A stretch of 64,000 nt of DNA from Mycobacterium deserti (GTDB lineage: Bacteria > Actinomycetota > Actinomycetes > Mycobacteriales > Mycobacteriaceae): assembly GCF_025345615.1 (NCBI RefSeq), contig NZ_JAODWD010000001.1, positions 186,001 to 250,000 of the forward strand, given 5' to 3'. Shown one piece after another: positions 8,317 through 17,303 of the stretch (position 1 is its first letter; each line of letters begins with the position of its first letter). The position numbers and the translations under genes are program-made. The notes below the pieces were generated by a model. That model had not been told where the DNA came from, did not search any database, and worked only from the letters and a program-made list of their open reading frames with translations.

Positions 8317-8817
8317 ATGGCGACGTACGTCCGACACACCCGGCCGGTGCAGATCGATGAGCTGCCTGCACATGTCCGCGAGAACCTGTCGGCGCACGCC
8401 GAATCCCGCCAGCTCGCCCTGGGCACGGCACGGTTGTGGCTCACCCACAGCGAGAACCCGCCCGCAGGCTCGGCGTTCGGACGACTGGTCGGGCGCCGAC
8501 TCAACCCGGCCGACCCCGATGCCGAACACATCACGGTGCTGGTCTTGCATCCGACGCACCTTCTGGTCGTCACCGACGGCGCCAAACGCGGCACCGCGGT
8601 CCTCTCGCTTCCGTTGATGCAGGCGTCGGTGGCCGCCGGCACCGGCCTCGGACCCGCGTTCGATCGCCTGGCCGATGAGCCGGGCGGTTTCACGATCACC
8701 GGATTCGCCGGTGAGCAACCGGGCAGCTACTTCGTCGGAATGGGTCCCGAGCCCGAGGCCGTGGACTGCTTCGAGGAGGTGCGGTCCGCGATCGCCGCGG
8801 CGAAGAATCCGACCTAG
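8317..8817 (+). CDS. Conserved hypothetical protein
   Basis: Protein of 166 residues, soluble, without signal peptide or membrane segment. The middle (HITVLVLHPTHLLVVTDG followed by KRGTAVLSLPL) looks like consecutive beta strands, and the C-terminus has an amphipathic helix (CFEEVRSAIAAAK). I do not recognise the family with certainty; a PH-like or other small beta-rich fold is possible. It follows the Nudix gene by about 30 bp on the same strand. ATG 8317 is preferred to the in-frame GTG at 8299 because the conserved-looking sequence starts there. Confidence 0.6.
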   Translation: MATYVRHTRPVQIDELPAHVRENLSAHAESRQLALGTARLWLTHSENPPAGSAFGRLVGRRLNPADPDAEHITVLVLHPTHLLVVTDGAKRGTAVLSLPLMQASVAAGTGLGPAFDRLADEPGGFTITGFAGEQPGSYFVGMGPEPEAVDCFEEVRSAIAAAKNPT

Positions 8818-8866
8818 CCGGTTGCGACCGCGATGACATCTGCACTCGCACGCGGTCCATACCGGT

Positions 8867-9400
8867 ATGAACGCGACATCCACGAACCTCGACGGGTACG
8901 GCGCGCCGCCGATCGCCTGGCAGCGGGTCCGCGAGACGCTGGCGGCTGCTTCCACGCAGATTCCCGGCAGCGGCGGGCCTGCTCGTCATACTCCCTGGTT
9001 GACCAGCACCAATCTCGACGGCACGGCGCACGTGCGTCCGGTGGGCATCGTCTCGATCGACGGGGTCTGGTATTTCAACTCCGGGCCGGGTTCCCGCAAG
9101 TCGCGCAACATCGCCGCCGATCCGCGGTGCGTGTTGAGCATCGCGACGCATGACTTCGATCTGGTGTTGGAAGGTAGCGCGCAGCGGGTCGTCGATTCCG
9201 ACGAACTACGCTCTGTGGCAACGGCATTCAATGATCAGGACTGGCCGTGCGTGGTCGACGGCGACGGCCTGACTGCCGAGTTCAGCGCGCCGTCGGCTGG
9301 CCCGCCGCCTTGGCATGTCTACCGAATGACGCCCGACGTCGTGTATGCGTTCGGGACAGCGGCGCCGTACGGCGCAACGAAGTTCGAGATCGACCGATGA
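8867..9400 (+). CDS. Pyridoxamine 5'-phosphate oxidase-fold (PPOX) flavin/F420-binding protein
   Basis: Protein of 177 residues with the split-barrel pattern of the PPOX superfamily: TSTNLDGTAHVRPVGIVSIDGVWYF, then GSRKSRNIAADPRCVLSIAT and DLVLEGSAQRV. The SRKSRNI block matches the phosphate-binding region used for FMN or F420. Mycobacteria have many such proteins, some of them F420H2-dependent reductases, and this genome can make F420 because fbiC is in the window. The ligand and substrate are unknown. Confidence 0.75.
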   Translation: MNATSTNLDGYGAPPIAWQRVRETLAAASTQIPGSGGPARHTPWLTSTNLDGTAHVRPVGIVSIDGVWYFNSGPGSRKSRNIAADPRCVLSIATHDFDLVLEGSAQRVVDSDELRSVATAFNDQDWPCVVDGDGLTAEFSAPSAGPPPWHVYRMTPDVVYAFGTAAPYGATKFEIDR

Positions 9401-9462
9401 GTTTTGAACCGCTTACCCGTCTACCCCGTTGACAACACAAAGCCGATGAAAGGGGTGACACG

Positions 9463-9591
9463 ATGACTTCCGCATACGCACTGGCCTACGGCATGATTGC
9501 GATGACGCCCGTTCTGTTCGCCAGCGCCGGCTACGTCCTCGTGTCCTCGGAGGGCGACAACGAGCGCAGGGGGTGCCGGCCCGATGAATGA
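9463..9591 (+). CDS. Small membrane protein (42 aa)
   Basis: ORF of 42 residues with a good ribosome site (GAAAGGGG, 7 nt before the ATG). Residues 5-28 form one hydrophobic segment (AYALAYGMIAMTPVLFASAG continuing into YVLV), then a charged tail EGDNERRGCRPDE. Its stop codon overlaps the next gene's start (9584), which suggests coupled translation. No function is recognised. It is supported by the ribosome site, coding-like composition and coupling, not by known homologues. Confidence 0.5.
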   Translation: MTSAYALAYGMIAMTPVLFASAGYVLVSSEGDNERRGCRPDE

Positions 9592-9979
9592 CGAGAGATC
9601 CATCCGCGACCTGATCACTCGATGGGCTGACGCGGTACACACCGGAAATATCGATTCCGTTCTCGCAGAGCATGATTCCGAAATCGTCATGTTCGACGTC
9701 CCGCCGCCGTACCGGGGCATTCGCGGCATCGACGAATATCGCGGGTCGTGGCCGCCGTTCTTCGAGTTTCAACGCCAGGGCGCGCTGTTCGAGATCGTCG
9801 AACTGGACGTGACGGCCGGCGACGACGTCGCCTTCGCATGGGCGCTTCTGCGGTGCGGCACGCCCGAGGAGTTCGAGAAGAACCCGGACAACCGGTTGCG
9901 TCTGACCATCGGCCTATGCAAACGCGACGGCCGCTGGGTCGTCACCCACGAGCACCACTCGTTCTGCTTGACCGACTAG
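9584..9979 (+). CDS. SnoaL-like / NTF2-fold protein
   Basis: Protein of 131 residues with the NTF2-like cone-fold pattern: RSIRDLITRWADAVHTGNID, then VMFDVPPPYRGI, VTAGDDVAFAWALLRC, and the closing strands KRDGRWVVTHEHHSF. This is the SgcJ/EcaC-type or SnoaL-like group, which includes isomerases, hydratases and binding proteins of unknown role. It overlaps the small membrane-protein gene by 8 bp, and its stop codon (TAG) overlaps the convergent putB stop in the palindrome CTAG. Confidence 0.7.
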   Translation: MNDERSIRDLITRWADAVHTGNIDSVLAEHDSEIVMFDVPPPYRGIRGIDEYRGSWPPFFEFQRQGALFEIVELDVTAGDDVAFAWALLRCGTPEEFEKNPDNRLRLTIGLCKRDGRWVVTHEHHSFCLTD

Positions 9980-10965
9980 CGTCGGCGCTCGGCAAGTGCG
10001 CGCAAAAAGAACGTGAGGTTGGCCGGGCGCTCGGCGAGGCGGCGCACGAAGTAGCCGTACCACTGCGTACCGAACGGCACGTAGACGCGCACGTGATTGC
10101 CGGTGTCGGCGAGCCGTCGCTGCTCGGAGTCGCGAATGCCGTACAACATCTGGTATTCGAAATCGTCCACGCTACGCCCGCTCTCGCGCACCATGGCCGG
10201 AACCTCGGCGATGATCTGCGGATCGTGTGACGCCACCATCGGGTAACTGCGACCCGCCATCAGGACACGGAGGCAGCGAAGGTAGGAATCCGTGACGTCG
10301 TCGCGGTCGCGGAACGCCACGGAGGCCGGTTCGTCGTAGGCGCCCTTGCACAGCCGGATACGGGCACCGGCGGCGGCGAAATCCTCACAGTCGGCCTGCG
10401 TGCGTTTCAGGTAGGCCTGCAGAACCGTTCCCAACCAATCGAACTCGGTGCGCAGATCGCGCACGATCGACAGGGTGGAGTCGGTGGTCGTGTGGTCTTC
10501 GGCATCCACCGTCACCCACGCCCCTACCTGCTGCGCCCGCTCACAGACCACGTGCGCGTTTTCGAGCGCGATCTTGGCCCCGTCGCGGGGCAGGGCCTGA
10601 CCCAGCGCCGACAGCTTCAGAGACACCTCAAGCGGACGGACCTTCGCATCGGATTCGTCTCGCTCACCGAACGCGTCGAGCAGCGCGACATATGCCTCGA
10701 CAGTCGCGTTCGCCGCGTCGGCGTCGGTGACATCCTCACCGAGATAGTCAATGGACACCATGCGTCCCGAATTCCTCAGCGCCGCAACGGCATCGATGGC
10801 ATCGGTCATCGACTCGCCGGGAACGAAGCGGTGTACCACATCGCGGGTGATCGGCAACCGCTCGGCGGTACGGCGCAGCCGATGCGACCGGCTTGCGGCC
10901 AGGATCGCGGGCCGGGCCACGCGATCGAAGACAGCCACCCGCGCACGTGAGGAGCGAGATGTCAT
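9976..10965 (-). CDS. putB: Proline dehydrogenase
   Basis: Monofunctional FAD-dependent proline dehydrogenase of 329 residues, the same length as mycobacterial PutB/Rv1188. It oxidises proline to pyrroline-5-carboxylate. Family motifs include VSLKLSALGQ, VTVDAEDHTTTDSTLS, LGTVLQAYLKRT, IRLCKGAY, and the substrate-binding tail YVPFGTQWYGYFVRRLAERP. The ATG at 10965 overlaps the P5C dehydrogenase stop as ATGA, so the two enzymes are translationally coupled, as expected for enzymes that may channel their reactive intermediate. Confidence 0.95.
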   Translation of the reverse strand: MTSRSSRARVAVFDRVARPAILAASRSHRLRRTAERLPITRDVVHRFVPGESMTDAIDAVAALRNSGRMVSIDYLGEDVTDADAANATVEAYVALLDAFGERDESDAKVRPLEVSLKLSALGQALPRDGAKIALENAHVVCERAQQVGAWVTVDAEDHTTTDSTLSIVRDLRTEFDWLGTVLQAYLKRTQADCEDFAAAGARIRLCKGAYDEPASVAFRDRDDVTDSYLRCLRVLMAGRSYPMVASHDPQIIAEVPAMVRESGRSVDDFEYQMLYGIRDSEQRRLADTGNHVRVYVPFGTQWYGYFVRRLAERPANLTFFLRALAERRR

Positions 10966-12593
10966 GAGGACTCCATGTGCGGGTAGTCGTGGTCGGTGGC
11001 CGGCACGAACGTCTCCTTGATCGACCGCGCCGACGTCCACCGCAACAGGTTGAGCGCCGACCCGGCCTTGTCGTTGGTGCCCGAGGCCCGCGACCCGCCG
11101 AACGGCTGCTGGCCCACCACTGCACCAGTCGGCTTGTCGTTGACGTAGAAGTTTCCCGCGGAGTGGCGCAACCGCTTCTCGGCCGTCAGTACCGCTGACC
11201 GATCGTCGGCGATCACCGCTCCGGTGAGCGCGTACTTCGCGCCCCTGTCGACGACGTCGAGGACCCGGTCGTAGTCCTCGTCGGGATAGACGTGCACGGC
11301 CAGGATCGGTCCGAAGTACTCGGTGCCGAACGCCTCGTCGGTCGGATCGTCGGACAACAACACCGTCGGGCGCACGAAATAGCCCTCGCTGTTGTCGTAT
11401 TCGCCGCCGACCGCGACGGTGACGTTCGCGGCACCCTTGGCCCGCTCGATGGCGTTGACATTCTTGGCGAACGACCGCTCGTCGATCAGTGCGCCGCCGA
11501 AGTTCGTCAGATCCGTCACGTCGCCGTAGCGCAGCGCCTCGACGGCGGACAGGAAGTCGTCGCCCATCTGCTGCCACACCGAACGTGGAACGAAGGCTCG
11601 CGACGCCGCCGAGCACTTCTGGCCCTGATAGTCGAAGGCACCGCGAATCAATGCGGCGCGCAATACATCCGGACGGGCGCTCGAATGAGCGACCACGAAG
11701 TCCTTTCCGCCGGTCTCGCCGACGAGGCGCGGATAGGTGTGGTAGCGATCGATGTTCGCTCCGACTTCGCGCCACAGATGCTGGAAGGTCGCCGTCGAGC
11801 CGGTGAAGTGGATGCCGGCCAGTCGCGGGTCTGCTAGCGCCACTTCGGAAACCGCGACCCCGTCGCCGGCCAGCAGGTTGATCACACCCGGCGGCAGACC
11901 CGCGGCCTCCAGCAGCTGCATGGTCAGATAGGCCGCGAAGGTCTGGGTGGGTGACGGCTTCCAGATGACGGTGTTGCCCATCAGCGCCGGCGCGCTGGGC
12001 AGGTTACCCGCGATCGCGGTGAAGTTGAACGGGGTGATCGCGTAGACGAAGCCCTCGAGCGGCCGGTAATCCGTGCGGTTCCAGACACCGCGGGTGCTGA
12101 CCGGCTGCTGCGCGAGGATCTGGCGTGCGAACCCGACGTTGAACCGCCAGAAGTCGATCAACTCACACGCGGCGTCGATCTCGGCCTGATAAGCCGACTT
12201 GGACTGACCGAGCATGGTCGCCGCGCACAACGTCTCCCGCCAGGGACCGGCCAGCAGGTCGGCGGCGCGCAGGAAGACCGCGGCGCGTTCGTCGAAGGGG
12301 GTGGCCTCCCAGTCGGCCTTGGCGGCCATCGCGGCATCGATGGCGGCGACCGCGTCGGCATGTTCGGCGTTGGTGAAGGTGCCCAGGCACGCGCTGTGCT
12401 GGTGCGGCTGCACCACATCCGTGCGCGTTCCGCCGCCCATCCGGTGCTCGCCGCCGATGACGTGCGGCAGGTCGATCGGCTCCTGAGCGACGGTGCCCAG
12501 GGCTTCGATCAGCCTCGTGCGTTCGGCCGAGCCAGGTGCATAGTCGTGGACCGGCTCGTTGGTCGGCATGGGGACCTCGGTGATGGCGTCCAT
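10962..12593 (-). CDS. rocA: 1-pyrroline-5-carboxylate dehydrogenase
   Basis: NAD-dependent aldehyde dehydrogenase of 543 residues that converts pyrroline-5-carboxylate (as glutamate semialdehyde) to glutamate. ALDH motifs are seen: ITPFNFTAIAGN, WKPSPTQTFAA, GIHFTGSTATF, GETGGKDFVV, and the catalytic Cys in YQGQKCSAASR (about residue 325). Length matches Rv1187 (543). Start at ATG 12593. It is first in the operon with putB and divergent from the pucR-type regulator gene. The 93-bp gap between them holds two TCAGACAA repeats, described separately. Confidence 0.95.
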   Translation of the reverse strand: MDAITEVPMPTNEPVHDYAPGSAERTRLIEALGTVAQEPIDLPHVIGGEHRMGGGTRTDVVQPHQHSACLGTFTNAEHADAVAAIDAAMAAKADWEATPFDERAAVFLRAADLLAGPWRETLCAATMLGQSKSAYQAEIDAACELIDFWRFNVGFARQILAQQPVSTRGVWNRTDYRPLEGFVYAITPFNFTAIAGNLPSAPALMGNTVIWKPSPTQTFAAYLTMQLLEAAGLPPGVINLLAGDGVAVSEVALADPRLAGIHFTGSTATFQHLWREVGANIDRYHTYPRLVGETGGKDFVVAHSSARPDVLRAALIRGAFDYQGQKCSAASRAFVPRSVWQQMGDDFLSAVEALRYGDVTDLTNFGGALIDERSFAKNVNAIERAKGAANVTVAVGGEYDNSEGYFVRPTVLLSDDPTDEAFGTEYFGPILAVHVYPDEDYDRVLDVVDRGAKYALTGAVIADDRSAVLTAEKRLRHSAGNFYVNDKPTGAVVGQQPFGGSRASGTNDKAGSALNLLRWTSARSIKETFVPATDHDYPHMESS

Positions 12594-12636
12594 GCAGCAA
12601 GAATCCCCCAAAATGCGACACAGGACACATAGCCGT

Positions 12637-12676
12637 TCAGACAACAACGTTGCCCGCTTATAGTCGGATCAGACAA
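12637..12676. promoter_or_regulatory. TCAGACAA direct repeats in the rocA-regulator promoter region
   Basis: CCGTTCAGACAA (12633-12644 region) and CGGATCAGACAA (12665-12676) share the octamer TCAGACAA at 12637-12644 and 12669-12676, 32 bp apart, which is about three helical turns. A TATAGT hexamer (12659-12664) for the regulator gene lies between them, and AAAGGAG (12674-12680) is its ribosome site. The repeats are candidate binding sites for the divergent PucR-type activator of proline catabolism. Confidence 0.5.
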
Positions 12677-12686
12677 AGGAGCACCG

Positions 12687-14279
12687 ATGGCCGCTGCGCA
12701 GCCGGGAGTGGGGCTCGGTCAGCTGCTGCTCGCCTTGGACCGCACGATGGTCTCGCTGGTCGAGGCCCCCCGCGGACTCGACATGCCGGTCAACTCGGTG
12801 GCCCTCGTCGACGCCGACGATGTGCGCCTCGGCCTCGCGGTCGGCTCCGGTTCCGCGGACCTGTTCTTCCTGCTCGGGGTGTCCGACGCCGACGCGGTGC
12901 GCTGGCTCGAGCAGCAGTTCGCCGACACCGGGCGGGCGCCCGCGGCGATCTTTGTCAAAGAACCATCCGCCGAGGCGATCACGCGCGCCGTCGCGCTGGG
13001 CACCGCGGTGGTGGCCGTCGAGCCGCGGGCGCGCTGGGAGCTGTTGTACAGGCTCGTCAACCACGCCTTCGACCATCACGGCGACCGCGGGGACCCCCGT
13101 CACGACTTCGGCACCGACCTGTTCGGGCTCGCTCAGTCCATCGCCGACCGCACCCGCGGCATGGTCAGCATCGAAGACGACCAGTCGCACATGCTGGCCT
13201 ACTCGGCCTCCAGCGACGAAGCCGACGAACTTCGCCGGCTGACGATTCTGGGCCGCGCCGGGCCGCCCGAGCACCTGGAGTGGATCGGCCAGTGGGGCAT
13301 CTTCGACGCGCTGCGCGCCGGCGGCGACGTCGTCCGTGTCGCCGAGCGCCCGGAGTTGGGACTGCGTCCGCGGCTGGCGGTCGGTATTCATCTGCCGTCC
13401 GACGGCCGGACGTCGGGTTTCGCCGGGACAATCTGGCTGCAGCAGGGTTCGGCACCGCTGGCCGACGACGTCGAGGAGATCCTGCGCGGCGGGGCAGTCC
13501 TGGCGGCCCGCATCATGTCGCGGCTGGCGGCGGTGCCGTCGACGCATACGCGGCGCGTGCGCGAGCTGCTCGGTTTGAGCGGTGATGTCCGCGGCGGCGC
13601 CGACATCGACGGCATCGCAGCCGAACTCGGCATCGCCGCCGATGGCCGTGCTGCGCTCATCGGCTTTCGTGGCGTCGGCTCGGCGGCACCGTCCGACGTC
13701 ATCGCGTTGAGCGCCAGCGCTTTCCGGGCCGACGCGCAAGTAGCGTCGACGGGCGAACGGGTGTATGTGGTGCTGCCGAAAGTCGGCGCACCGCCTGCGG
13801 TGCTGTCCTGGGTGCGGGGGACGGTGACGGGGCTGCAGCGCGAACTGGGATTGCGGCTGCAGGCTGTCGTCGCTGCGCCGCTCGTGGGATTGGCAGGTGC
13901 GGCGCTGGCGCGCGTCGAGGTGGACCGCGTGTTCGACAGCGCACAGCGCCACCCGGACGCCTTCGGGCCCGTCACGTCGCTGGACGAGGCCCGCACCACC
14001 GTCGTGCTCGACGAGATCGTGTCACAGGTGGCCGCTCAGCCGCGCCTGGTCGACCCGCGGGTGCGGCGACTGCGCGAGCAGGACCCGATGCTGGCCGACA
14101 CGCTGCGGGCTTATCTCGACGGGTTCGGCGACGTCACCGCGGTGGCCGGCCGGTTACACGTTCACCCGAACACCGTGCGCTACCGCGTGCGCAGGATCGA
14201 GACGCTGTTGTCGACGTCGCTGGACGACCCCGACGATCGGCTGGTGTTGGCGCTGGCCCTGCGCGCCACCGAAGCGTGA
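12687..14279 (+). CDS. pruC: PucR-family proline-responsive transcriptional activator
   Basis: Protein of 530 residues with an N-terminal PucR-like sensing region, a central GGDEF-like CdaR region and a C-terminal helix-turn-helix (VTAVAGRLHVHPNTVRYRVR, about residues 490-510) followed by LDDPDDRLVLALAL. The M. tuberculosis counterpart Rv1186c (PruC) activates proline catabolism, and this gene occupies the same divergent position next to rocA-putB. TATAGT and AAAGGAG upstream mark its promoter and ribosome site. The name rests on synteny and domain layout. Confidence 0.85.
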   Translation: MAAAQPGVGLGQLLLALDRTMVSLVEAPRGLDMPVNSVALVDADDVRLGLAVGSGSADLFFLLGVSDADAVRWLEQQFADTGRAPAAIFVKEPSAEAITRAVALGTAVVAVEPRARWELLYRLVNHAFDHHGDRGDPRHDFGTDLFGLAQSIADRTRGMVSIEDDQSHMLAYSASSDEADELRRLTILGRAGPPEHLEWIGQWGIFDALRAGGDVVRVAERPELGLRPRLAVGIHLPSDGRTSGFAGTIWLQQGSAPLADDVEEILRGGAVLAARIMSRLAAVPSTHTRRVRELLGLSGDVRGGADIDGIAAELGIAADGRAALIGFRGVGSAAPSDVIALSASAFRADAQVASTGERVYVVLPKVGAPPAVLSWVRGTVTGLQRELGLRLQAVVAAPLVGLAGAALARVEVDRVFDSAQRHPDAFGPVTSLDEARTTVVLDEIVSQVAAQPRLVDPRVRRLREQDPMLADTLRAYLDGFGDVTAVAGRLHVHPNTVRYRVRRIETLLSTSLDDPDDRLVLALALRATEA

Positions 14280-14281
14280 CC

Positions 14282-14968
14282 CTAGTGCGCCAACAGTGAT
14301 CCGAAATCCTCTCGGGGCACGACGACTTCGAGCGGGCCCTCGGGATGGCCGAGTAGCCATCCCTGGCCGAAGAAGAAGATCACCGCGTGGTCGGTCAGCG
14401 CGAACTCCTGGAACGTCGACTCCTCGACCACACCCAGCATGTCATCCAGAACATCGGGCCGCCAACGTTTCTCGAGTTGACGGCGGACGGCGGGAAAGGC
14501 GACGGCCATCGGATCGGCACCCGGCACGAACAGCGTCCGCAACGTGATCGGGGTACGGGCGGCCGAGTCGTAGTTGAAAGTCTTGTACCAGGCCATCGGG
14601 CGCGGATTCGAGTCTTGAATCAGTTCGAGCACCACGCTGTGTGTTCCCGACGCACCCCCAGAGTGGTAGGTGGTCGGCTCGACAACGAGAGAGTACGGCC
14701 GCTGGTGCGCCGGGGACGTCGAGACGAAGTCGACGAAGTCGTCACGCAGCGGCATCACGTAGTCCGTCAACGCTTGCCGGTCGGGATAGTCGGTCGGGAA
14801 ACTCACGTCGACCGTGTATCCGAGACCTGCGCTATGCGTATGGCATGTCTGGTCGGCGGCGACCGCTGCGCTCAGATCGGCACACGCCGACTGCGCTGCG
14901 GCGATCCCGTGGGTCGCCAGGTTCATCACGATGCCCGCGGTGAGAACCGCTACCAGGCGCCGCACCAT
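14282..14968 (-). CDS. MPT64-like secreted protein (RsiV/DUF3298 domain)
   Basis: Protein of 228 residues, the length of M. tuberculosis MPT64. N-terminal VRRLVAVLTAGIVMNLATHG and an AAAQ site form a Sec signal. The C-terminal half has the RsiV-like pattern PITLRTLFVPGADPMAVAFP, then TDHAVIFFFGQGWLLGHPEG and EVVVPREDF. MPT64-family proteins are abundant secreted antigens, and no enzymatic role is firmly established. Its ATG overlaps the stop of the DUF6636-like gene upstream by one base (TGATG), so the two secreted proteins are made together. Confidence 0.75.
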   Translation of the reverse strand: MVRRLVAVLTAGIVMNLATHGIAAAQSACADLSAAVAADQTCHTHSAGLGYTVDVSFPTDYPDRQALTDYVMPLRDDFVDFVSTSPAHQRPYSLVVEPTTYHSGGASGTHSVVLELIQDSNPRPMAWYKTFNYDSAARTPITLRTLFVPGADPMAVAFPAVRRQLEKRWRPDVLDDMLGVVEESTFQEFALTDHAVIFFFGQGWLLGHPEGPLEVVVPREDFGSLLAH

Positions 14969-15450
14969 CAGCCCAGCTCGTAATGGTCGCGGGACACCCG
15001 GAAGAAGTGTCCGGTGCCGGTGTCGGTACAGGTGACTCCGGACGCCGCGCTGTCGCATCTGATCGCGCCGAACGACCGCGACTGGCCGTAGTCGAGCCTC
15101 GGCCAGGGCCCGACGCCGCCGCCGAGGGCCGCGAAGGAGCACCGGATGAAACCCGGCTGGCCTTGATCGAGCCGGAAATCGTTGCCCGAGCCAGTGCGGT
15201 GCGGGCAGGATCCGCCGTTCTCGTCGCGCCCGACTCCCACGGGCACCTCGTACGAGATCTCCTCGATCTGGCAGAGCGCAGTCGGCGTCGGCTCGTCGTA
15301 GGCGTCGATGACGCAGTGAATGTTCCCCGACGGAGACGAGAACTTCACGCTCGTCTCGTCGGCCTGCGCCACAGCTGGGGTGAAGCTCCCTACGGTCAGC
15401 GCACTGACGGTCACGGCGATCGCCCCCAGCGGCGAAATGGTCCTTTTCAT
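14968..15450 (-). CDS. Secreted DUF6636-like protein
   Basis: Protein of 160 residues with a signal peptide (MKRTISPLGAIAVTVSALTV, cleavage near AVAQA). The mature part has six cysteines, in blocks such as NIHCVIDAY, ALCQIEEISY, GSCPHR, FIRCSFAALG, AIRCDSAASG and VTCTDTGTGHFFRVSRD, the arrangement of the actinobacterial DUF6636 proteins. Role unknown; extracellular with probable disulfides. It is followed directly by the MPT64-like gene. Confidence 0.7.
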   Translation of the reverse strand: MKRTISPLGAIAVTVSALTVGSFTPAVAQADETSVKFSSPSGNIHCVIDAYDEPTPTALCQIEEISYEVPVGVGRDENGGSCPHRTGSGNDFRLDQGQPGFIRCSFAALGGGVGPWPRLDYGQSRSFGAIRCDSAASGVTCTDTGTGHFFRVSRDHYELG

Positions 15451-15501
15451 GGCGGCAAGTACATCCCGGGGACGCTGTTACCGATCCCAACTCCGCGGGC
15501 G

Positions 15502-17274
15502 TTACCCCGCGAACGCGCCGTCCATCAGCTCGTCGAACCGCTCGATGGCCTCATCGGTGTCCTCGTCGACACCGCGCAGGGGGCCCCTGTCGGCCAAATA
15601 CCGTTGCGCGTACAGCCGTGCGACGAGCGCCTTGCGGTCCGTGTCGCGTTCGGCCCGCTCCCACGCGGCCCGCTCGGTCAGCAGGGCACCCGCGTACACG
15701 TCGCCCATGAACTGTGTGAGTGGGAACAGCCGGGCCTCGGCCACCGCGCCGTCCAGTTTGGTCCACGCGGTGATCGCGGCATCGAGATCGTCGACGCGCC
15801 GGGAGACCAACGCGGTGGTCTGGTCGTCGTCGGACACCGAGACGGCGTCGTGCAGGCGCTGCAGCAGGGGTTCATGCGCTTGGGCACGGTCGATACCGCG
15901 TCGCACATCGAGGCACAAGATGTTGTCGGGGCCCTCCCAAATGGTGTTCACCTGCGCATCGCGCAGCAGTCGGGCCACCGGCCACGTCTCGATATAGCCG
16001 TTGCCGCCGTGAATTTCGATCGCGTCTGAGGCCATCGTGATGCCGAGCCGGCAGACCTTCATCTTGGTGACAGGCACGGCGATGCGCTGGCGGATCCGTC
16101 GCGGCTGCCGATGGTTGGCGGCGCCGGTGCCGTCGAACACCAGGGCTTGCGCGGCTTCGACGTCGACGATCATCTCGGCCAGCTTGCGCCGCATCAGTGG
16201 CTTGTCGATCAGCGCTCCGCCAAAGGCGTGCCTGCGCCGCGCATAGGTCAGCGACTCGACCAGCGCGCGACGCGCGTTTCCGAGCGCGAACAAAGCGATG
16301 CCCAGCCGCGCCGAATTCGTCAGCTCCATCATCCGGCCAAGGCCCTTGCCGTCCGAGGGACCCGCGTCGTCGTTCGCTTCACCCGAGAGCAGGAACGCCT
16401 CGGCGTCGACGAACTCGATCTCGCCCGAAGCGACCGAGCGGGTGCCGAGCTTGTCCTTGAGCCTGCGCACCCGAACGCCGTTGCGCGAGCCGTCGCGGCG
16501 GGTACGCAGCACCAGGAAGGTGGCGACGCCGCGACTCGAATCGGGGGCGCCCTCGGGCTTGGCCAGGACGACGAACGCCTCGCCGTTGCAGTTCGACGCG
16601 AACCACTTGAATCCGTTGAGCCGCCAGCTGTCTGAACTTCGCGTCGCCGTCGTCTCGAGTACGCCGAGATCCGATCCGCCTGTTCGCTCGGTCAGCAGCT
16701 GCGCCGTCTGGCCCTCCCACTCGCCCGACTCGAACTTGGCCAACACGTGGTCGCGCACGTCAGTCGGCGCGTAGGCGGCGACCAGCGCCTTGACCATGTT
16801 GCCGCCGGTGCCCAGCGCGCACCCCAAGCCGATGTCGGCCTGGTCGAGCAGATAGTTCGACGCGAACATCGTCAGCGACGAGCTGACTCCGGCCGCTTTG
16901 GCGTCGGCGCGCAACGCCTTCTGCGCGTCGAGCACCGCCCGCCGCGACTCCTCGAACGAGACCGGCATGACCACCCTGCTGATGTCGTGACCCCACCGGT
17001 CGTAGCGTTCCAGCCGCGGCGGATGGCGATCGGTCTCCTCGGCCCAGCGCGCCACCGGCCCGCCCATCAGCTCGCCGATGCTCGTCAAGTGCGGCTCGGC
17101 GACCGCCAGTTCGTCCGGCTCCAGGTAGTACGCCATGGTCGCCTGCAGGGTGGGATCGGTCAGATACCAGTTGAGACCGACGGCGCCCTGGTAGTCCTCG
17201 GTGCGGTAGCGGGCGGCCTTTTCGGGTGTGGTGAACGGCAGCCGGTCGACGGACTCGGCGTCGTAATCGGTCAT
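15502..17274 (-). CDS. Acyl-CoA dehydrogenase, AidB-like
   Basis: FAD-dependent acyl-CoA dehydrogenase of 590 residues, longer than the 380-400 of beta-oxidation enzymes and close to the AidB group. The domains follow in order: an N-terminal extension (1-180), a flavin-binding middle with TERTGGSDLG and FKWFASNCNGEAFVVLAKP, then the C-terminal helical domain with YARRRHAFGGALIDKPLMR and EIHGGNGYIETWPVARLLRD. In AidB-type proteins the typical active-site Glu region reads WEGPDNI, as it does here (TIWEGPDNILCLD). Substrate unknown; alkylation-damage or lipid-related roles have been proposed for AidB. Confidence 0.85.
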   Translation of the reverse strand: MTDYDAESVDRLPFTTPEKAARYRTEDYQGAVGLNWYLTDPTLQATMAYYLEPDELAVAEPHLTSIGELMGGPVARWAEETDRHPPRLERYDRWGHDISRVVMPVSFEESRRAVLDAQKALRADAKAAGVSSSLTMFASNYLLDQADIGLGCALGTGGNMVKALVAAYAPTDVRDHVLAKFESGEWEGQTAQLLTERTGGSDLGVLETTATRSSDSWRLNGFKWFASNCNGEAFVVLAKPEGAPDSSRGVATFLVLRTRRDGSRNGVRVRRLKDKLGTRSVASGEIEFVDAEAFLLSGEANDDAGPSDGKGLGRMMELTNSARLGIALFALGNARRALVESLTYARRRHAFGGALIDKPLMRRKLAEMIVDVEAAQALVFDGTGAANHRQPRRIRQRIAVPVTKMKVCRLGITMASDAIEIHGGNGYIETWPVARLLRDAQVNTIWEGPDNILCLDVRRGIDRAQAHEPLLQRLHDAVSVSDDDQTTALVSRRVDDLDAAITAWTKLDGAVAEARLFPLTQFMGDVYAGALLTERAAWERAERDTDRKALVARLYAQRYLADRGPLRGVDEDTDEAIERFDELMDGAFAG

Positions 17275-17303
17275 GAGGCGACGGTATCGCCGGACCGCCG
17301 ACC

